DNA of 64,000 nt from Diploscapter coronatus (taxonomy: Eukaryota; Nematoda; Chromadorea; Rhabditida; Rhabditidae): assembly GCA_964036155.1 (NCBI GenBank), contig OZ038422.1, forward strand, positions 5,293,201 through 5,357,200, given 5' to 3'. The notes below the pieces were generated by a model that was not told the DNA's origin, made no database searches, and worked only from the letters and a program-made list of their open reading frames with translations. Positions 10,059-23,410 of the stretch are shown one piece after another. Every line of letters begins with the position of its first letter. The first letter of the stretch is position 1. The translations under genes were made by a program, and so were the position numbers.

Positions 10059-12883
10059 ATGCTATTCGATTTTCATTTCATATTTTTGTACATTTTACTC
10101 AAATACTCATCGGCCCAATCCAGCAATATTTTAGGTAAAGTGCTTTTGTTGACAGGAGCGAATATTCTTATTGTTAACTTTAAAATTGCAATTCATCAGT
10201 CTTTGAATAAGTTTTCATCTTTGAAGATTTTATGCTTTAAGCTGGTATCTGTTAAAGATATGACATTTTCACGATCATCAGTGAAGATGACAGTTTATAC
10301 ACTAATATTGGCTCATGAAGTTGATTGTTTTACGGAGTATTTCCAGATTTTGCAGAGAATTTTCATCAGAATCACAGTTTAGAGACCAAAACTCCATTGG
10401 TGGATATTGTTTTTGTCCTGGACATATCCGGAAGTCTTGAAGAGACCTACAAAGAGCACATTCGATGGTGCATTGAATTGATCAAGGCTTTGCCAATCAG
10501 CAAGGACAAGGACTTTGTCCGAGTTGCTGCCATCAAGTTTGTTCTGCTTGAAAGGATCATTCTTTCTGGAGACTTGTCTTTAGATATGCAGACCAACCTG
10601 AAGCAGTGTTCAGTTTGGGAACATTCAGCCAAAAATTCGAGATGATAAACGCTCTGAAAGGGATCAACTTCAAAGCGGGTGTCACGAAAACTGCAAATGC
10701 GTTGAGAAAAGCTGATAGGGAATTATTTGAACCAGGACTTGGAGGAAGGTGAGATTTTTCCCTCAAAACTGATTTAGTTAGAAAAGAGTTCTGCTAAACG
10801 TAACCTATAAAGGAGTTCTTTGTGATGAAAAGTCCAATTTACTCATCGGACTCTCATTCATGAGCCTCGATTGATCTTTGCAAATTTATTCAAACTTTAA
10901 ATTCGTGCTATTTCAAACCAACTTTCGCCCCTCTGATCAGGCATCAATTTCACAAAATTGATTCTTTTCTAGATCGGGAGCAACTCGAATTGTGATCACT
11001 TTCACGGACGGTTTATCGAGTGATCTGCCTGATTACACTGCTGACAGTTTGAGATCGAAGAGTTGGCAATGAATTTTTAATCGAATAGCATTTCCATCTT
11101 GCAGATGTGAAAACGTACGCTGTTAGCGTGAGCTCATCAGGATTTGTACCGGAATTGCTAAGAATCGCAGGAACTGATGAGAATGTCTTTGGGTTAAGGA
11201 GAATGTTTAGATTCGTGACAATTTGAAGAAGCATTTCAGGCCTAAGGATCTGTACAGACTGAAAAGAAGATTGCTAGAAGACGTGAAAGCTTCGAAAGAA
11301 TTTCATGGAATTTCTGAGGAATTCAACGAACCATTTTCTGAAGTGAATTTGGTCAATGCTACGAAGAAGACATTCAAAGCAACACTTTACACGAATGTAC
11401 TCGTTATGATCCATTTGAAGAATTTATTTGCACCTTCAGAAACCTTTCACGACGACACAAAAAGCCAAAATCAATTCTCTTAAGACGAAAGGCAAGACTG
11501 CTTTCGGACAGAAGATCATTCGAAGACGTATCATAAAACGAAGAATTATCCATACAAGCGATCTCAACGTATGAGATTTTATTCCATTGAAAGAATGCTC
11601 AACTTTAGACTGACAAATCTATCGAGGCAACAACTTCGAGACCTCAGAAAAGTTCAAGAACTACAAAGAAATTCACATTTCATAGCACTATCTCTACCAG
11701 TACAAAAACAACAGCACTCAAACCATCGACGTCTTTGAGATTCTCGACTACAACTCGACACCTTCAACCTCTCGAGCATACAACTCATGCAACTCATAAA
11801 AATCTAAAATCGACTAAAAATTCGCGCTCTTCAACTACCAGACGTTTTCAAACTGCGAAATCGTTTGGGTCGAGAGTCGACAAGAGGTGCTCGTTGGATG
11901 TGCTCTTGCTCGTCGATAGTTCTGGTTCGCTGATGGATGTCTTTGATGAGCAGAAGGTAATTGCTCACACCTTGCTAGATCAGAATCGGCAGCGAGACGA
12001 TTTCGAGATGCTTGACATTGATTTTCATTTTATCTCCGTTAAAAATTTCGATATCGATTCAGGCACTAGTGTCTTCCCTGCTATTCAGCATAAAGCCCGA
12101 CATCTCGCCGACTCGTGTAGCTCTCATCCAATTTGCTGGAGTTCATGTGAAGAATACAGAATGGTCATTCGATGCTCACAAAAATAATAGTGAGTTGATG
12201 ACAGCTATCAACAATATTCGATACATCGCAGGTAGGGGATAACTTTGAAATAAACTGCATGTTTTTGTTCTATAATAAAAAAGCTGATCCCCAAAATTTC
12301 GCTCAAGTGACTATTCAGGCACGACATATATTGGAGCAGCACTTGAGGCAGCTGCGAATATGCTGAGAAGCAGGGAAAAATTCGCTCGAACTATGGTTAT
12401 TCTACTGACTGATGGGTTAGCTTTCTCATGTCATAAATAGCTTCGAAAATTGTTCAGTTTCTCCCAAGACGATGCAATGCTGCCTGCATTCAAGCTGATG
12501 GAAATCCCATATGTGGAAGTTTATGTTGTGTCATTGGCGAAGTTAAATAACATGTTAGTTTTGTTCACCCATTCTGGAGCAACTATTAACATCAATCGAG
12601 TAACATGAAGCCTTGATCTCCATGCATGGCATGCATGGAGAAAGAATCGAAGTTTCCACAACTGTTTATTGATCCGAATGAAAGTCTTTCACAATTCAGT
12701 TTAACCTTTTCCAACACACATCTTCGAATTCAGCTCGAGATATCAATTTGTCTGATAAAATGATACAAATTTAGCCCTCTGCTAATCGACATGGTAGGCG
12801 GTGATCACGACAAAGTCTTTATCGGCGAAGAAAAGACCAAACAATTCGAGTTCTTCTTCAAACGACAAACTGAGTGCAAATAG
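10059..12883 (+). CDS. Secreted protein with two von Willebrand factor A domains
   Basis: Exons: 10059-10134, 10347-10540, 10584-10748, 10973-11061, 11105-11192, 11240-11527, 11609-11956, 12063-12231, 12319-12415, 12458-12553, 12775-12883. The N-terminus is a signal peptide (LFDFHFIFLYILLKYSSA). Both vWA domains keep the metal-binding DxSxS motif (VDIVFVLDISGS; LDVLLLVDSSGS) and a TDG (FTDG; LLTDG). A Thr/Ser-rich, mucin-like linker joins them. vWA domains mediate extracellular protein adhesion; the partner is unknown. Exons 7-11, carrying the linker and second domain, join cleanly to a stop. The first module has two frame breaks: donor 10540 leaves phase 0 while exon 3 needs phase 2, and within exon 6 the reading must shift near 11340 to reach the Cys-containing stretch (GQCYEEDIQSNTLHEC) whose phase fits exon 7. 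These may be assembly errors or real lesions. Confidence 0.68.
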
Positions 12884-13221
12884 CACAAACAATCTAATAT
12901 TTTCATTGTTACACTTCTTTATTACCGAATTTTATCGATAAATTATTTTTCGTAAGAAATATGAAACATTCGATTGCAAAATGACAGAAGAAAGTAAAGG
13001 GAAATGAAATGGTAGAATGATATGACAGCTCGTTGGTGAAATGACGCAAGGAAATATGGATTCTTGCCATTTGCATGAAAACATTTGGTAACTTCCTACA
13101 AAGTAATGCAGAGAAAAGATGTTCTAACTAGCCTTGCCTATCCTCAAAAATATTCGAAATTTTCACGTGATGAAGTGACTATGAATCCAAATATCCTGAT
13201 ACAGTACATAAACTCTTTTAG

Positions 13222-13383
13222 GCAACCTGTAAACGGCGTACTGCGGAATGGCGTAACACGAAATGACAACGCTTTTTGGTATTTGACGAAACGCAATAGA
13301 AATTGATAAGAATTGTGTAGGAAAAGGAAGCATTCCGACGTTTCGCATTAGATCTTCCGTCATTATGCCGTTTACAAACTGCC
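13222..13383. repeat. Imperfect inverted repeat, MITE-like
   Basis: About 45 bp at 13222-13266 (containing CTGTAAACGGCGTACTGCGG) is an imperfect reverse complement of 13338-13383 (ending CATTATGCCGTTTACAAACT). The loop is about 70 bp and no coding capacity is present. It resembles the other foldback elements in the window in layout but not in sequence. Confidence 0.45.
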
Positions 13384-13522
13384 ACTCTTTTAAAGAGAAC
13401 CCAAAAATGCTTTAAAAATAAACATTCATAGAATTTCTTAAACCTTGGAAAGTAATATATCAACAAGAAAATGCATAATATTGCTGACTTTGTATCACAA
13501 CTAGCGAATACTCATTGTTATC

Positions 13523-13672
13523 ATGCAAGAATCTGAATATGACTCGATACCAGAGGAAAATGACTTTAGGGATGTCGATATTGAGAATATATTAGACCAT
13601 ACGAAAATTTTAGCCAAGACTATAGACATTCTAGATTTTAGTAATAGGATTATTGATTCGGAAGGAAGGTAA
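13523..13672 (+). CDS. Short acidic ORF (49 aa), possible exon or fragment
   Basis: An ATG-to-TAA frame of 49 codons rich in Asp, Glu and Ile (begins MQESEYDSIPEENDFRDVD), ending SEGR. The last codons overlap an AG|GTAATA donor-like site, so it could be a first exon whose partner I cannot find, or a decayed fragment. No domain recognised. Confidence 0.25.
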   Translation: MQESEYDSIPEENDFRDVDIENILDHTKILAKTIDILDFSNRIIDSEGR

Positions 13673-13927
13673 TAAAGCGAGGGTTTTCAAATTTGGAGAA
13701 TTATAAAACTCAAACTCTAACTACATACTCCTGCAAATAGAAAAAAAAACTTGGATAATATGTTCAAAACATGAGCTATTTTGCATAGTTTGATGATAGA
13801 TCTAAAATACGCAAAGATAAATAATGTTTGCTTTGTACAGATGTGATTATTAGATAGATCGCGAGAGACGAATAGACCCTAATTGAAATTAAAATGACTG
13901 AAAAGAAAATGAAAAGGAGAGAGAATT

Positions 13928-16900
13928 TTATTGCTCGACTTCGATATGGAAACAAGCCTGTGAGGAGAGGAACCTAGCGATCTCTCGGAAGAGGTGCTGG
14001 TGCTGGTCGCCCATCGAGTGCGCTGCGTTCGAGTAGACCTGGAGAAGATGAAAGAATTAAACCATTCTTCGTGAAATAAAGCAAAGCCATGAAAACACGC
14101 ATAAAAATTAATCAAAGCGCAATAATAAAATCTGCAAATTGAAAATATTCTGCAGGAGAATGGAATAAACACTTGGTGAAGTTCTGAACGGTTACTTCCC
14201 CTATTAGATGAAAGAAAATAAAGTATCGGGGCGCGAGTCGGCTTTGATATTTTGAAAATCTATAGGAGATTATCTAATTCAGTTTCTATTTTGATTTACC
14301 CCCGAAAAATTTGATCATAATTTGTCTTGACCCTGACTAGAATGGGAATTTTTGGCAAATTAACGTTCTTTTTCAAGTAAGTCTCACTTGAAATTTACAC
14401 GAAATATAGCAACAATTTCTCAAATCCTCTGTAAATATTTTGAATAAATACAAATTATGGAAATGCGGATAAAAATAAATAATTGATTTAAAAACTCACG
14501 TATTGTTCGAAATGGATTAATTTGGACTGCAATTTGTAAGCCAACAGACCACTGTTTTGATAGTGAACGTTGTCTGAAAATTGACAATTTCGGAAAAAAT
14601 ACGAACAATTCTTACCATCCATTTCTCCATGGGCAAGGAAATATCGCACGTTTCGCAGATTCTCTGCTACATTGAATAGACTAGTTCTCTGCAAAAAATA
14701 ATTCGGTAAGATTGTTGAAAATACTGGACATATAATAAAATTTATGATATTCAAAAAATAGCATATACGCATTCAGTTTCTTGTTTGAAAAAGCGAATAT
14801 TGGTTCAGAGTTGGAGTGATAATTCTTTTTGAAAATTGAATACTTATTGAAAATCCAAGAAAAATTTAAAAAAAAAAAAAAGCTAAAACAGATGAGAAAT
14901 TAATAAAAAGAATAATGGAAAGAAGAAACTGACATTGTACCCAGCGAGGTTCTCCATGGGCATGCCCATGTACCTCTCGGTGTAGGCACTGTCGTACAGC
15001 AGCCAGTTAGTGACGGGAGCCACGGAGACGATGCACTTGAATGTGTTGCCCTGGTCGTTCGCGCCAACCCACGTGCTCAGGTAGCCTCCATACGACTGCA
15101 AATAAAATCACCATTGATTGAAATAGATGATAAAATATTGTCATTTTAAAATTTAGTATCTTGGAAAGGTCACTCTATTTCGAGCTAAGATAGGGTTGGA
15201 CAAAGAAGGAAAAATAGGTTAATTTCACGAATCAGTGACCGGCGAATCAGAAAATAAAAATGCTGATAATTCAATGAAAATTAAAGTCGAAGTAAAAATT
15301 TCCCTACCCATCCAAAAATGGCGACATTTTCCCTGTCCAGATATGGATATTTGTCGAGCAGCAGATTCGTCCCGTCGATCGTGTCCGTGCTCTCGTATTC
15401 GCCCAGGTGCTTGTAGACAGGGGCCTTGATGTTCCAGCCTTCAAAGAGAATATCTTAGCATTTGAAATTTTACTGTGATCTTCTTCAATAATCAGAAATT
15501 AAAATGATTGACGCAGAAATGAAGTTCCTTCTGAGATCTTAGGAAACATTTAAAATTCATATCGAATGAAATTCCCGTTCGTAGAAAATTTTTAAAATGG
15601 TGCAATCTTTCCAAGAGAAAAGAAAAAATAATAATTTTGGAAAGATAATCATTACTTTTTTCGACAAGATTGCATTCGTCAAAAGTAAATGTGTTAAAGA
15701 AAAAGATATAATGTAAAAATGCTAACCTTTCCTAGCAGTTCCCCTGACATCGATCCAAATGATGACAATTCCATAAGAAGAGCAGAGAGACAGCAACTGA
15801 GGGGAGGGCGCTGAGCGCTGCACACGGTTGGAATTCGGACCGCCGTAGACTTCCACTAGAACTAAACAAAGGAGGATAAGTTGAAGGTATCAAATCTTCA
15901 TGAAATGATTCATTGAATAAAAAGCTGGATGAAGATATGCTAATTTCAAATTAGAATAATCTTCAACAACTGTCTCAGCCTACCGTGTTTACAAAATATG
16001 ACTACTTTTCGTAATAATAAAATCTTTCAAAACTAGTACCTGGATACTTGTCGTCTTTGTTGAAATGAGGCGGCTTCATGATCCTCACTTCAGCTTCTGA
16101 AAATATTCTCTTCAAAAATTTCTCGAATGAAAAATGTCCACCATATCCAGAAGGCAGAGTGATTGTCTCGTAGCTGAATTCTGGTAGGTCGAAGAACAAC
16201 TCGGGGGACTTTTCCGATGTATCAGGGCCGATTTGGTAATCTGAAGAAGAAAATAAAATGACTTTTCCAAGATAATGTCAAAAATAAATCACGCCCCAAA
16301 AGACGACTTGATAGTTGGGAGTTTTCTTAGGAGTCATAGCTTTGACGAGGAATAAAATGGAACTTTCAAATTAATAACCCTTCTAATTCTTTTAAAATGT
16401 AGGAAAAAACCGTAAAATTCAGTGCGTCAAAAATTTCAAAGGTAGAAAAGATAAAATCTAATTGTAAGAAGAAAGTATAACTGACAATCGTTAGGATTGA
16501 TGACGTCGATGAGGAAAAGCCTGCTCTGCTCGAACTCGCTCTGGCACTCGATGGTGGCTCGCTTGCCTGTGGGCGACACTGTGAAGTGACCGCTATCGCA
16601 GTTCGGCAGAAGGGACGAGAGACTTTGGATTACTGGCTGAACATTTTTCATAAAATGATAAAGAAGCGTATCAAGAGAATGAACTCACAGTTTTAGTAGT
16701 AGCTTTATGCGCTCTGTACAACTTCATCTCTGCGATTCTACTGCCAGTCGACGCAAAAGTGAGTGTATCGGAGACTGCATCGTAGCTGAACACTTTCACG
16801 ATGTCAAACGCACCGCCCACCCAGCTGCGGATTTTCCCAACCCCAGTCGGCTGGAAAAGAAAGATAAATTTCGAGTAAATTTTCTTCGTTCATCAAATGA

Positions 16901-19900
16901 GTATTTTTCTCAAGTATAACACAAATTTCACGATTGACCTAATAGAATGAATATCAAAGCTAGATCTACTTTTTGATACTAATGATAAATTTTCACTCTT
17001 TTTGGCTACTAATAAAAAAATAATAAATTGCAAAATACTAACCAGCAGCTCGATATGAGCGATGTGATTATAGGTATTGAGGTCGGAGTATTTCCTGGGC
17101 AGAACGACGAAGAAGCCCTTCTTCGACTCGAGAATGACCTCGAACTCCCCAGGCTCCACCCACAGACTCTGACCGCCCATTACGAAGGTCTGTTGGTGCA
17201 CCTCAAATATCGAAATATTAGAAGGAACGAAGGTAATTGATTAGAGTCTAAGTTTAGGAAAAGTCCAAATTAAATCGTGATTGCAATTTCATTTGAGTTA
17301 AAATACAACTGATTCTGGATCCCGATGAAACAAGAGGAGAAAGATGAGAGTAGGGGAAGATCGTGTTAGAAGGTGAGACTTTTTACAGGATGTCAAGAAT
17401 CACTGGGAATCATCGAGATTTAGAAACATCCAAAAACACAAATTTTCCGAAAATAATTTGAGCCAAAAATTTGACTAACATTTCTGCAATCGCCCACGCC
17501 GCACAGGGTGAAGTACACTATCGTCTGCTCGCGGTTCGACCAGATCGTCAGAAGTCGCTCCTAAAATAAAAAAGACAACGTATTTCTGAAAAATGAGGAC
17601 AAATGTTTTGAGAACCTGGGAAAATGAAGCCATAAAAATTTTCATATCCAACCTCTATGATAAAATCCAATACTAATTCTTCTCTAATAGAAATAATTTC
17701 ATACCGGTCCCAATTCACTCTGCAACGAACTCGGCATGTGCAGCCATTTATTCTGCAGGACGTAAAATGATCTGAAAATAATAAATTTCAAAAGAAAGTC
17801 TCTAAAAATCCCTACTGATTTTCATGTCTGAGCGCATCGGGAGGCATGGCCTCGACAACTTGGTTGTTCGCTTTGTCCCAGATGTACAGATTCGTGAACG
17901 GATTGTTCACTACGCCTGTCTTAGGGTACGAGATCTCCTCGTAGCTGGAAAATAATGAAAATCAATCAGACAAATCAATTTCAAAAAATCATAATTATTT
18001 TAATTTGAAAAACAAACTGCATGAAAGGAAGTAAGATAAGAGCTTGGAAAAAGGAGAAGAATATTATTCTGATCATTTTGCAACAAAGATTTTCGCTATT
18101 TTTTGCAATTTCCAAAAGAAATAAGATAAAACAATGTTCTTACTTGGGATACTGATTTCCGAAAGAGTAGCTGACGACATAGATCTTGTTGACGTCCCTG
18201 TCGTCATAGCGAGCATACGAAATGTATCTGCCCGAATCCGACCACCAAACTGCCTCCGCCTTCGACAGAATCTCTTCTGAAAATAATGATTCTTTTATTA
18301 TAGGATTTGCCTAAAATTGCTTGATTTGGAATATGTTTGACAATGAGATACGTATATCAAAAATTTCTTGCATGGAAATGTTACGAAGTTCATTTTAACA
18401 AGAACACTTTTCAGTGCCATTTGTACGATTTATCGGAAAATATGACATAACTTTGTAGGAATCGAGAAAGGAATCGCGAAACTGGTGACGTAAAAACTTG
18501 AACTGTTGCTCATTAATCTAAGAAATTACTAACCCTCATTAAGCCAATCAGCAATTCCATATCTGAGGTCCTTCTGACCGTTCGTCGTTATTCGAATTGC
18601 AGAGCCGGGATTCTCGGGGTCTTCTTGGTAGTAAATGTTGTAGTCGTGGATGAAGATCTGGAAAGATCGTTCAATGAAACCTTTATTTTCCAGGAAATAT
18701 AATCAGCGCGCAAAACGAAGTCATTCGGACAAAGAGGGTGCAAGCAGACTCTGGCAGCCTACGACGAAATAAGATGTTCAATGAAAAGAGTTAGACACAT
18801 AGTCAGAACGTTTCCTCTGAATGCACCAGCTTCTCCCGATAACCTTTTTCCGCACCAGTAATAGAAAATTTAGAATTGGAAAAGCTGGAACTTCAATCTT
18901 TCTATCAAAGCCAAAATTGTATTTCGAAAATTCCTAAATTTAGGAGGTTAGCACGACCTCGAAGCCATAGAAGGTCAACAATTTTGAGAAATAATCCACG
19001 AGAGAGGAACAAACATACGAAATCGTGGGCCTTAGGATTGGGGTTCCACATGAACAGAAGGATATCCTCGCTGCCGCTGCCTTTCGGACCCACAGGCCAA
19101 CTCGAACTGAAAACAGGTTCATTTGTAAAGGTGAAAAATTGAAGAAGACAACAAAAATAAAATAATAAAATCTTACGCCAAAGTTTTGCCGTCCTCCACC
19201 CGTACAATGTCGTATGAATAAATATTGGAATGACGGAAAACCTGAAAAGTAATGAAAATCAATGATTTATAAAGGATGATTAATAAAAACCAATTCTCAG
19301 GTATCATGTGCGACCTACACGTTTTCAAACAAGAAATCTTACCTTTTTGGAAAGATTCTGCTTGTAAGCGTATTTCTCATCCGAAGACAGTTTGTCGAGC
19401 AGAGAAGTGCTGTCCAGGAACTTCAATTCCTCACGAGAACCCGGCGGGATTCGCACTACTCCATCAGAAAACATCTTAAAACCATCTTTTAATAAATTAT
19501 AAAAAAAAAAAAATCATTTTTGGAAAGTTCTTTTATTTTGTCTTATTTGAACTTGTTAAAAATGATTAAAGTTTTCGTCTATATGAAAAATCAAATAGGG
19601 ACTTTTAGATCGAAGAAAGCGATTTACCCCGAAGAAATCCTCCTTTTTCTTGAGCAAAGAGCCGTCGCGTCTCCACGAGACATCCTCTGTCAGCTCCTTC
19701 ATCATCGTCTGAATTTTTTGCCGTCGATGATTTATCAAGTTACTTTGGAAAAAGTTCTATCCATCAAGAATCTAACGAAACAATGATTTTGATAATAAAA
19801 ATTTGATTATGGTCATTTCAAGATTGAAATCTTTGAAGGAAGATATTTCTTACCTTGCCCATATAAGCGTCATCCATAGTGAATTTCCTGTACGTGAATT

Positions 19901-20863
19901 TGCGTCTCCTGGCGAACCTCGTGCAATTCGCCTCTGTCCCCTTGCCGCTTTTCCACTCGTCCGAATCAACGTCCACATTGTCCACGTTGATCCCACCCGT
20001 CAAATCTACTGCTAAAATGCGTTGAATAGAAAATTTTCCCGACTTTCAAGGGCAAATATTGTAGAATGGCTAAAATAGCGCTCTTAGAACAATTTTGTAA
20101 TCCATTTGGATTAGGAAATGTTCTATTCAATATGCGCAAGTTCAAATAGAATATATTCTAGCATTTTCGGAATTTACGACAGAAATCTATGATTTCATTC
20201 AATTCTCGCGTGTTCCCTTTTCGCCGTCACTTCTACAATAGCCTATTTGTACAACGAAAACGGCAAAATGGGCCGAAACAGTGAGTCCATTTTTAGTGAA
20301 TAAAATTCCCCGCTGGCAAGATATGCAAGAGTTGTGTCACTTTTGCACGGAGCTCTTGTTTTCTTCATTGAATCTGTGCAAATTCAAGCTTTTTGAGGCA
20401 TAAACATGCCAAGTTATCAAGAATTTGCAGTTGCTGAGCTGAAAATGACCGCGGTGGAAAGTAATTTGAAAAAGTCGGAATTCTAGTACGCGCTCAAACT
20501 TTTTGACATCTTGTCATTCTTCTCAAAATTTACACGAGAAATACCCTTGTCAGTTAGTAATCGATTGATATTTGTCAAAAATATGAACGCGTTCAAAAAT
20601 TTAGGCCATTTTCTATAGAAGATCATTATCCTTCCAATTCAACAATGCAAAATCTCCTCTTAAAATTTGAATAAATTGAAAAAAAAAAGCTCACGTTTCT
20701 GCGTGATGAGCATAGCCATGGCAAGACAGACGAGGAGCACAATGATGAGGGCGAACAGGCAGATGAGGAGTTTGTAGATGAGTGTGACTGAGGAGGTGGA
20801 AGATGCCGACGGACTGACATTCCCTCGGCCTGCCAGGGAACGACCGTTCAGATACTGTAGCAT
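13928..20863 (-). CDS. Dipeptidyl peptidase IV-family serine peptidase (type II membrane protein)
   Basis: Twenty-two exons join in frame to 846 residues. Gene order: 20695-20863, 19854-20011, 19628-19708, 19343-19474, 19177-19241, 19019-19106, 18534-18657, 18144-18276, 17816-17944, 17705-17771, 17480-17560, 17043-17201, 16689-16850, 16486-16636, 16142-16240, 16040-16096, 15727-15861, 15308-15438, 14934-15095, 14616-14688, 14500-14573, 13928-14038. A short cytoplasmic tail precedes a membrane anchor (LLICLFALIIVLLVCLAMAM, about 32-53), then the beta-propeller and alpha/beta-hydrolase domain. The N-terminus-binding glutamates are present (NEEEILSKAEAVWWS, about 271-285). The triad is complete: Ser708 (GWSYGGY), Asp785 (HGEMDDNVHYQ), His817 (NAAHSM). 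It should cleave X-Pro or X-Ala dipeptides from extracellular peptides. The first ATG overlaps an acceptor-like ATGCTACAG, so a further 5' exon is possible; a candidate lies near 21950-22050. Intron 16097-16141 could instead be read through in frame. Confidence 0.9.
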
Positions 20864-23410
20864 TAAATTATTGGATCGTTTGATGGAAAATGTCGTGGGA
20901 ACAAACGGCTTCTTGGAAAGTCGTCTTTTTCCAACAACAAAACTATTTTGTCAAAAATTATAAACTTTCTAAAAAGTCGAGTAGAACAATGTGATAAGCG
21001 ACAAAATAAGGTGAATCATCCTCATTGTGCTTATTTTGTCACATACTACAACGTAACACTTTCTCATCATTTTTCCAGTAAATTTAGCAAGGCTCTCCAA
21101 AAATTTTCTGATGAAAAATATGATCGAAACCCATTTTGATCCTAATTAGACTGACAATTTTGAAATTAGCGAACTTGAAATCGAAACTATTTGAAATTCC
21201 TTCCACAAATTATTACATTTGCAGGAAAGTTTCAGCAGAAAAAAACACATGATCTAGAACATTTTAAAATGATCTATGCTGCAAGAGTAAATCAATAGGG
21301 AAAAATTCATCTATCATCAGTCTGCTAATTGTAACTTCTCGAACAACTATGGGCTAATCAATCAATTTGTAAAAATAGGACCTTTTTGATGACTGCGGGT
21401 GTGAAAGAAAAGACGTGTGGCATAGAAATGGAGTAGACAGGGGTACGCACAAATACGAGGTACGAAATAGGAAATGCAGGGAAATCAATCGAATTCAAAG
21501 TCAGAAGCAGAGGAGAAATGCCACTTTGAATGGAATCAAAAACGGTTGCCTTTGCCTGTCATCATTCGAGCGGTTTTGCCCGCTTTTTCTACTGAAAACT
21601 TCGAAATTTTTCTAGCGTTTTCGTGATTCCATATCAAAATGAGTAACGCAGCAGTTATTGTGATCAAATCGATATGATGGAATTAGGTGAATTGAGTAGT
21701 GTTCACCTTTTCGAATTGATGACTCGAAATAATCTCTTGAAAAGAACATTCAAAAATATCGTTCATTGAGATAATCTTCTAATGAAAAAGGAAAATTTCT
21801 ACTTTTGAGGCTTCAAAATTCATTCATGTTCGAGAGTCGAGAAGAGAGACCCACTTTAGCTTTTATCGAATCATGTAGCATAAATCAAAATCACCAGAAA
21901 GGACAATTTTAATCTTTTTCTTATAAATGTAATACAAGGACCCACATTCTTCTCCATGTGCCTTTTCAACCGCCTGAAGGCATTTTGAGGCAGCAACGAC
22001 CACAGGAAGAGCAGCGAGGGACGCTCGCTTTTGTCCACCGATTCGACTAAAAAGGAACAATTAATTTAGCAATTTGGAAAAGGAGGGTAACTGGAAAAAT
22101 GACTTATCACTAGCGGATTATTGCAATTTTTCTAGTAAAAATTTGTAAAAATGCAATATTCACCAGTAAGCTGAATTTCAACAATTATTCTCCTTTGAAA
22201 AAAACGAATTCACGAGCATGAATCTATTCATTCCGATAGTTTCGAATGAAATTAAAACGAAAAATCAGTAGAGCGAAGTTGAAAAATAGGCAGGAAAGCA
22301 TGAAAATCATCTCAAAAGATTACACAAATCTCATAAATGGCCTTTTTGACACATTTTCACATAAGGGTTGAGAGGTCAAGAGAATTTTGAAAGGGAAAAA
22401 TAGCGTCGAACCTTGAAAAAAACGGTAACGGAACTTGACGCTACCCATGAAGGAAAATGAATGACCGAGCTTTTGGAAAAGATGAAAACGAGAAATTCAA
22501 ATTTTGAAGGATTTTCATGTTTGTTGAAGAATCAAAAGAACAAGATCCGTGAAAAATTGTGGTTGGAATTGGAAAAATGATAACTTTTCATGAAATTGTA
22601 CAATTCCATTCATTAGCGTGGTGTTATTGTTAAAACCCACCATAAATCTTATTTGCAAGCCATGACTGAATATAAAATTTGAGAAAAATCAAGAAATCAC
22701 AAGAAAAATGAATGTGGCTTTTTTCAATTTTTTGAACCTTCTTTTGAAAACTTCCGATTCTGATAATCAGTCCTATATGCTAATTCCCTATCCGTTCCAA
22801 AACTTTTCAATTCTATGCAGTTTTATCCATTGACCATTTGATTCAGACTTGTAACTTTGTAACTTTTTTTTTCCAAAATTTGACACCTACACAACAAACC
22901 CCACATCCGAACCCTACCTGACCCGCATATTTTCTCAATCTTCACATCCATACCCGACCCGAACCCCAAAAATAACAACCTAAGCATGGGCGCACGAATC
23001 TTTATTTGCAAGTCTGATTCCGTTTCCGAAAATTTCAATATCAATTACCTCACAGGTCTGGCCATGCTCCAAACGAAACGAACATGATATTTTCATTTCA
23101 AAAATCCTCATTTCCGTTAATTTTATTATTTTTCGTTTTCTCGTTATTTCAACGGTATTTCAAGGAAATCTTATTTTTATCATGATGATATCATTGCTTC
23201 CCTTTATACCTTGTACAAACAATGCCAAGCATGATGTACGGGTGGTTTTACAGTCAGTTATGCCAATGTTAATGCAAATGAATCGCCTGTCTCGCTCGTT
23301 TGCCCTTGTTTTCGTTTCCTTTTCCTATCTCGATCAAAATCTGCCCCTGCCTTGCACAGTCTCGATTCCATCCCTTGCCCCTACCTTCATTCTCTGTCTT
23401 TACAGCGAAA

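Larger units (their letters stand above)
12884..13927. other. Intergenic with a palindromic repeat and a short ORF
   Basis: Between the vWA gene (+) and the 3' end of the peptidase gene (-). It holds the inverted repeat at 13222-13383 and the small ORF at 13523-13672, listed separately; otherwise nothing is recognised. Confidence 0.4.

Noticed and set aside
21863..22060. Minus-strand frame with a good acceptor, considered as a 5' exon of the peptidase gene
   Set aside because: A phase-compatible exon can be drawn, but the encoded segment has no family similarity I can see and the ATG at 20863 already gives a normal N-terminus; mentioned only as a possibility.
22823..23044. Minus frame containing GSGMDVKIEKICGSG
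   Set aside because: The apparent repeat comes from simple pyrimidine-rich sequence (CCCGACCCGAACCC); no gene context.
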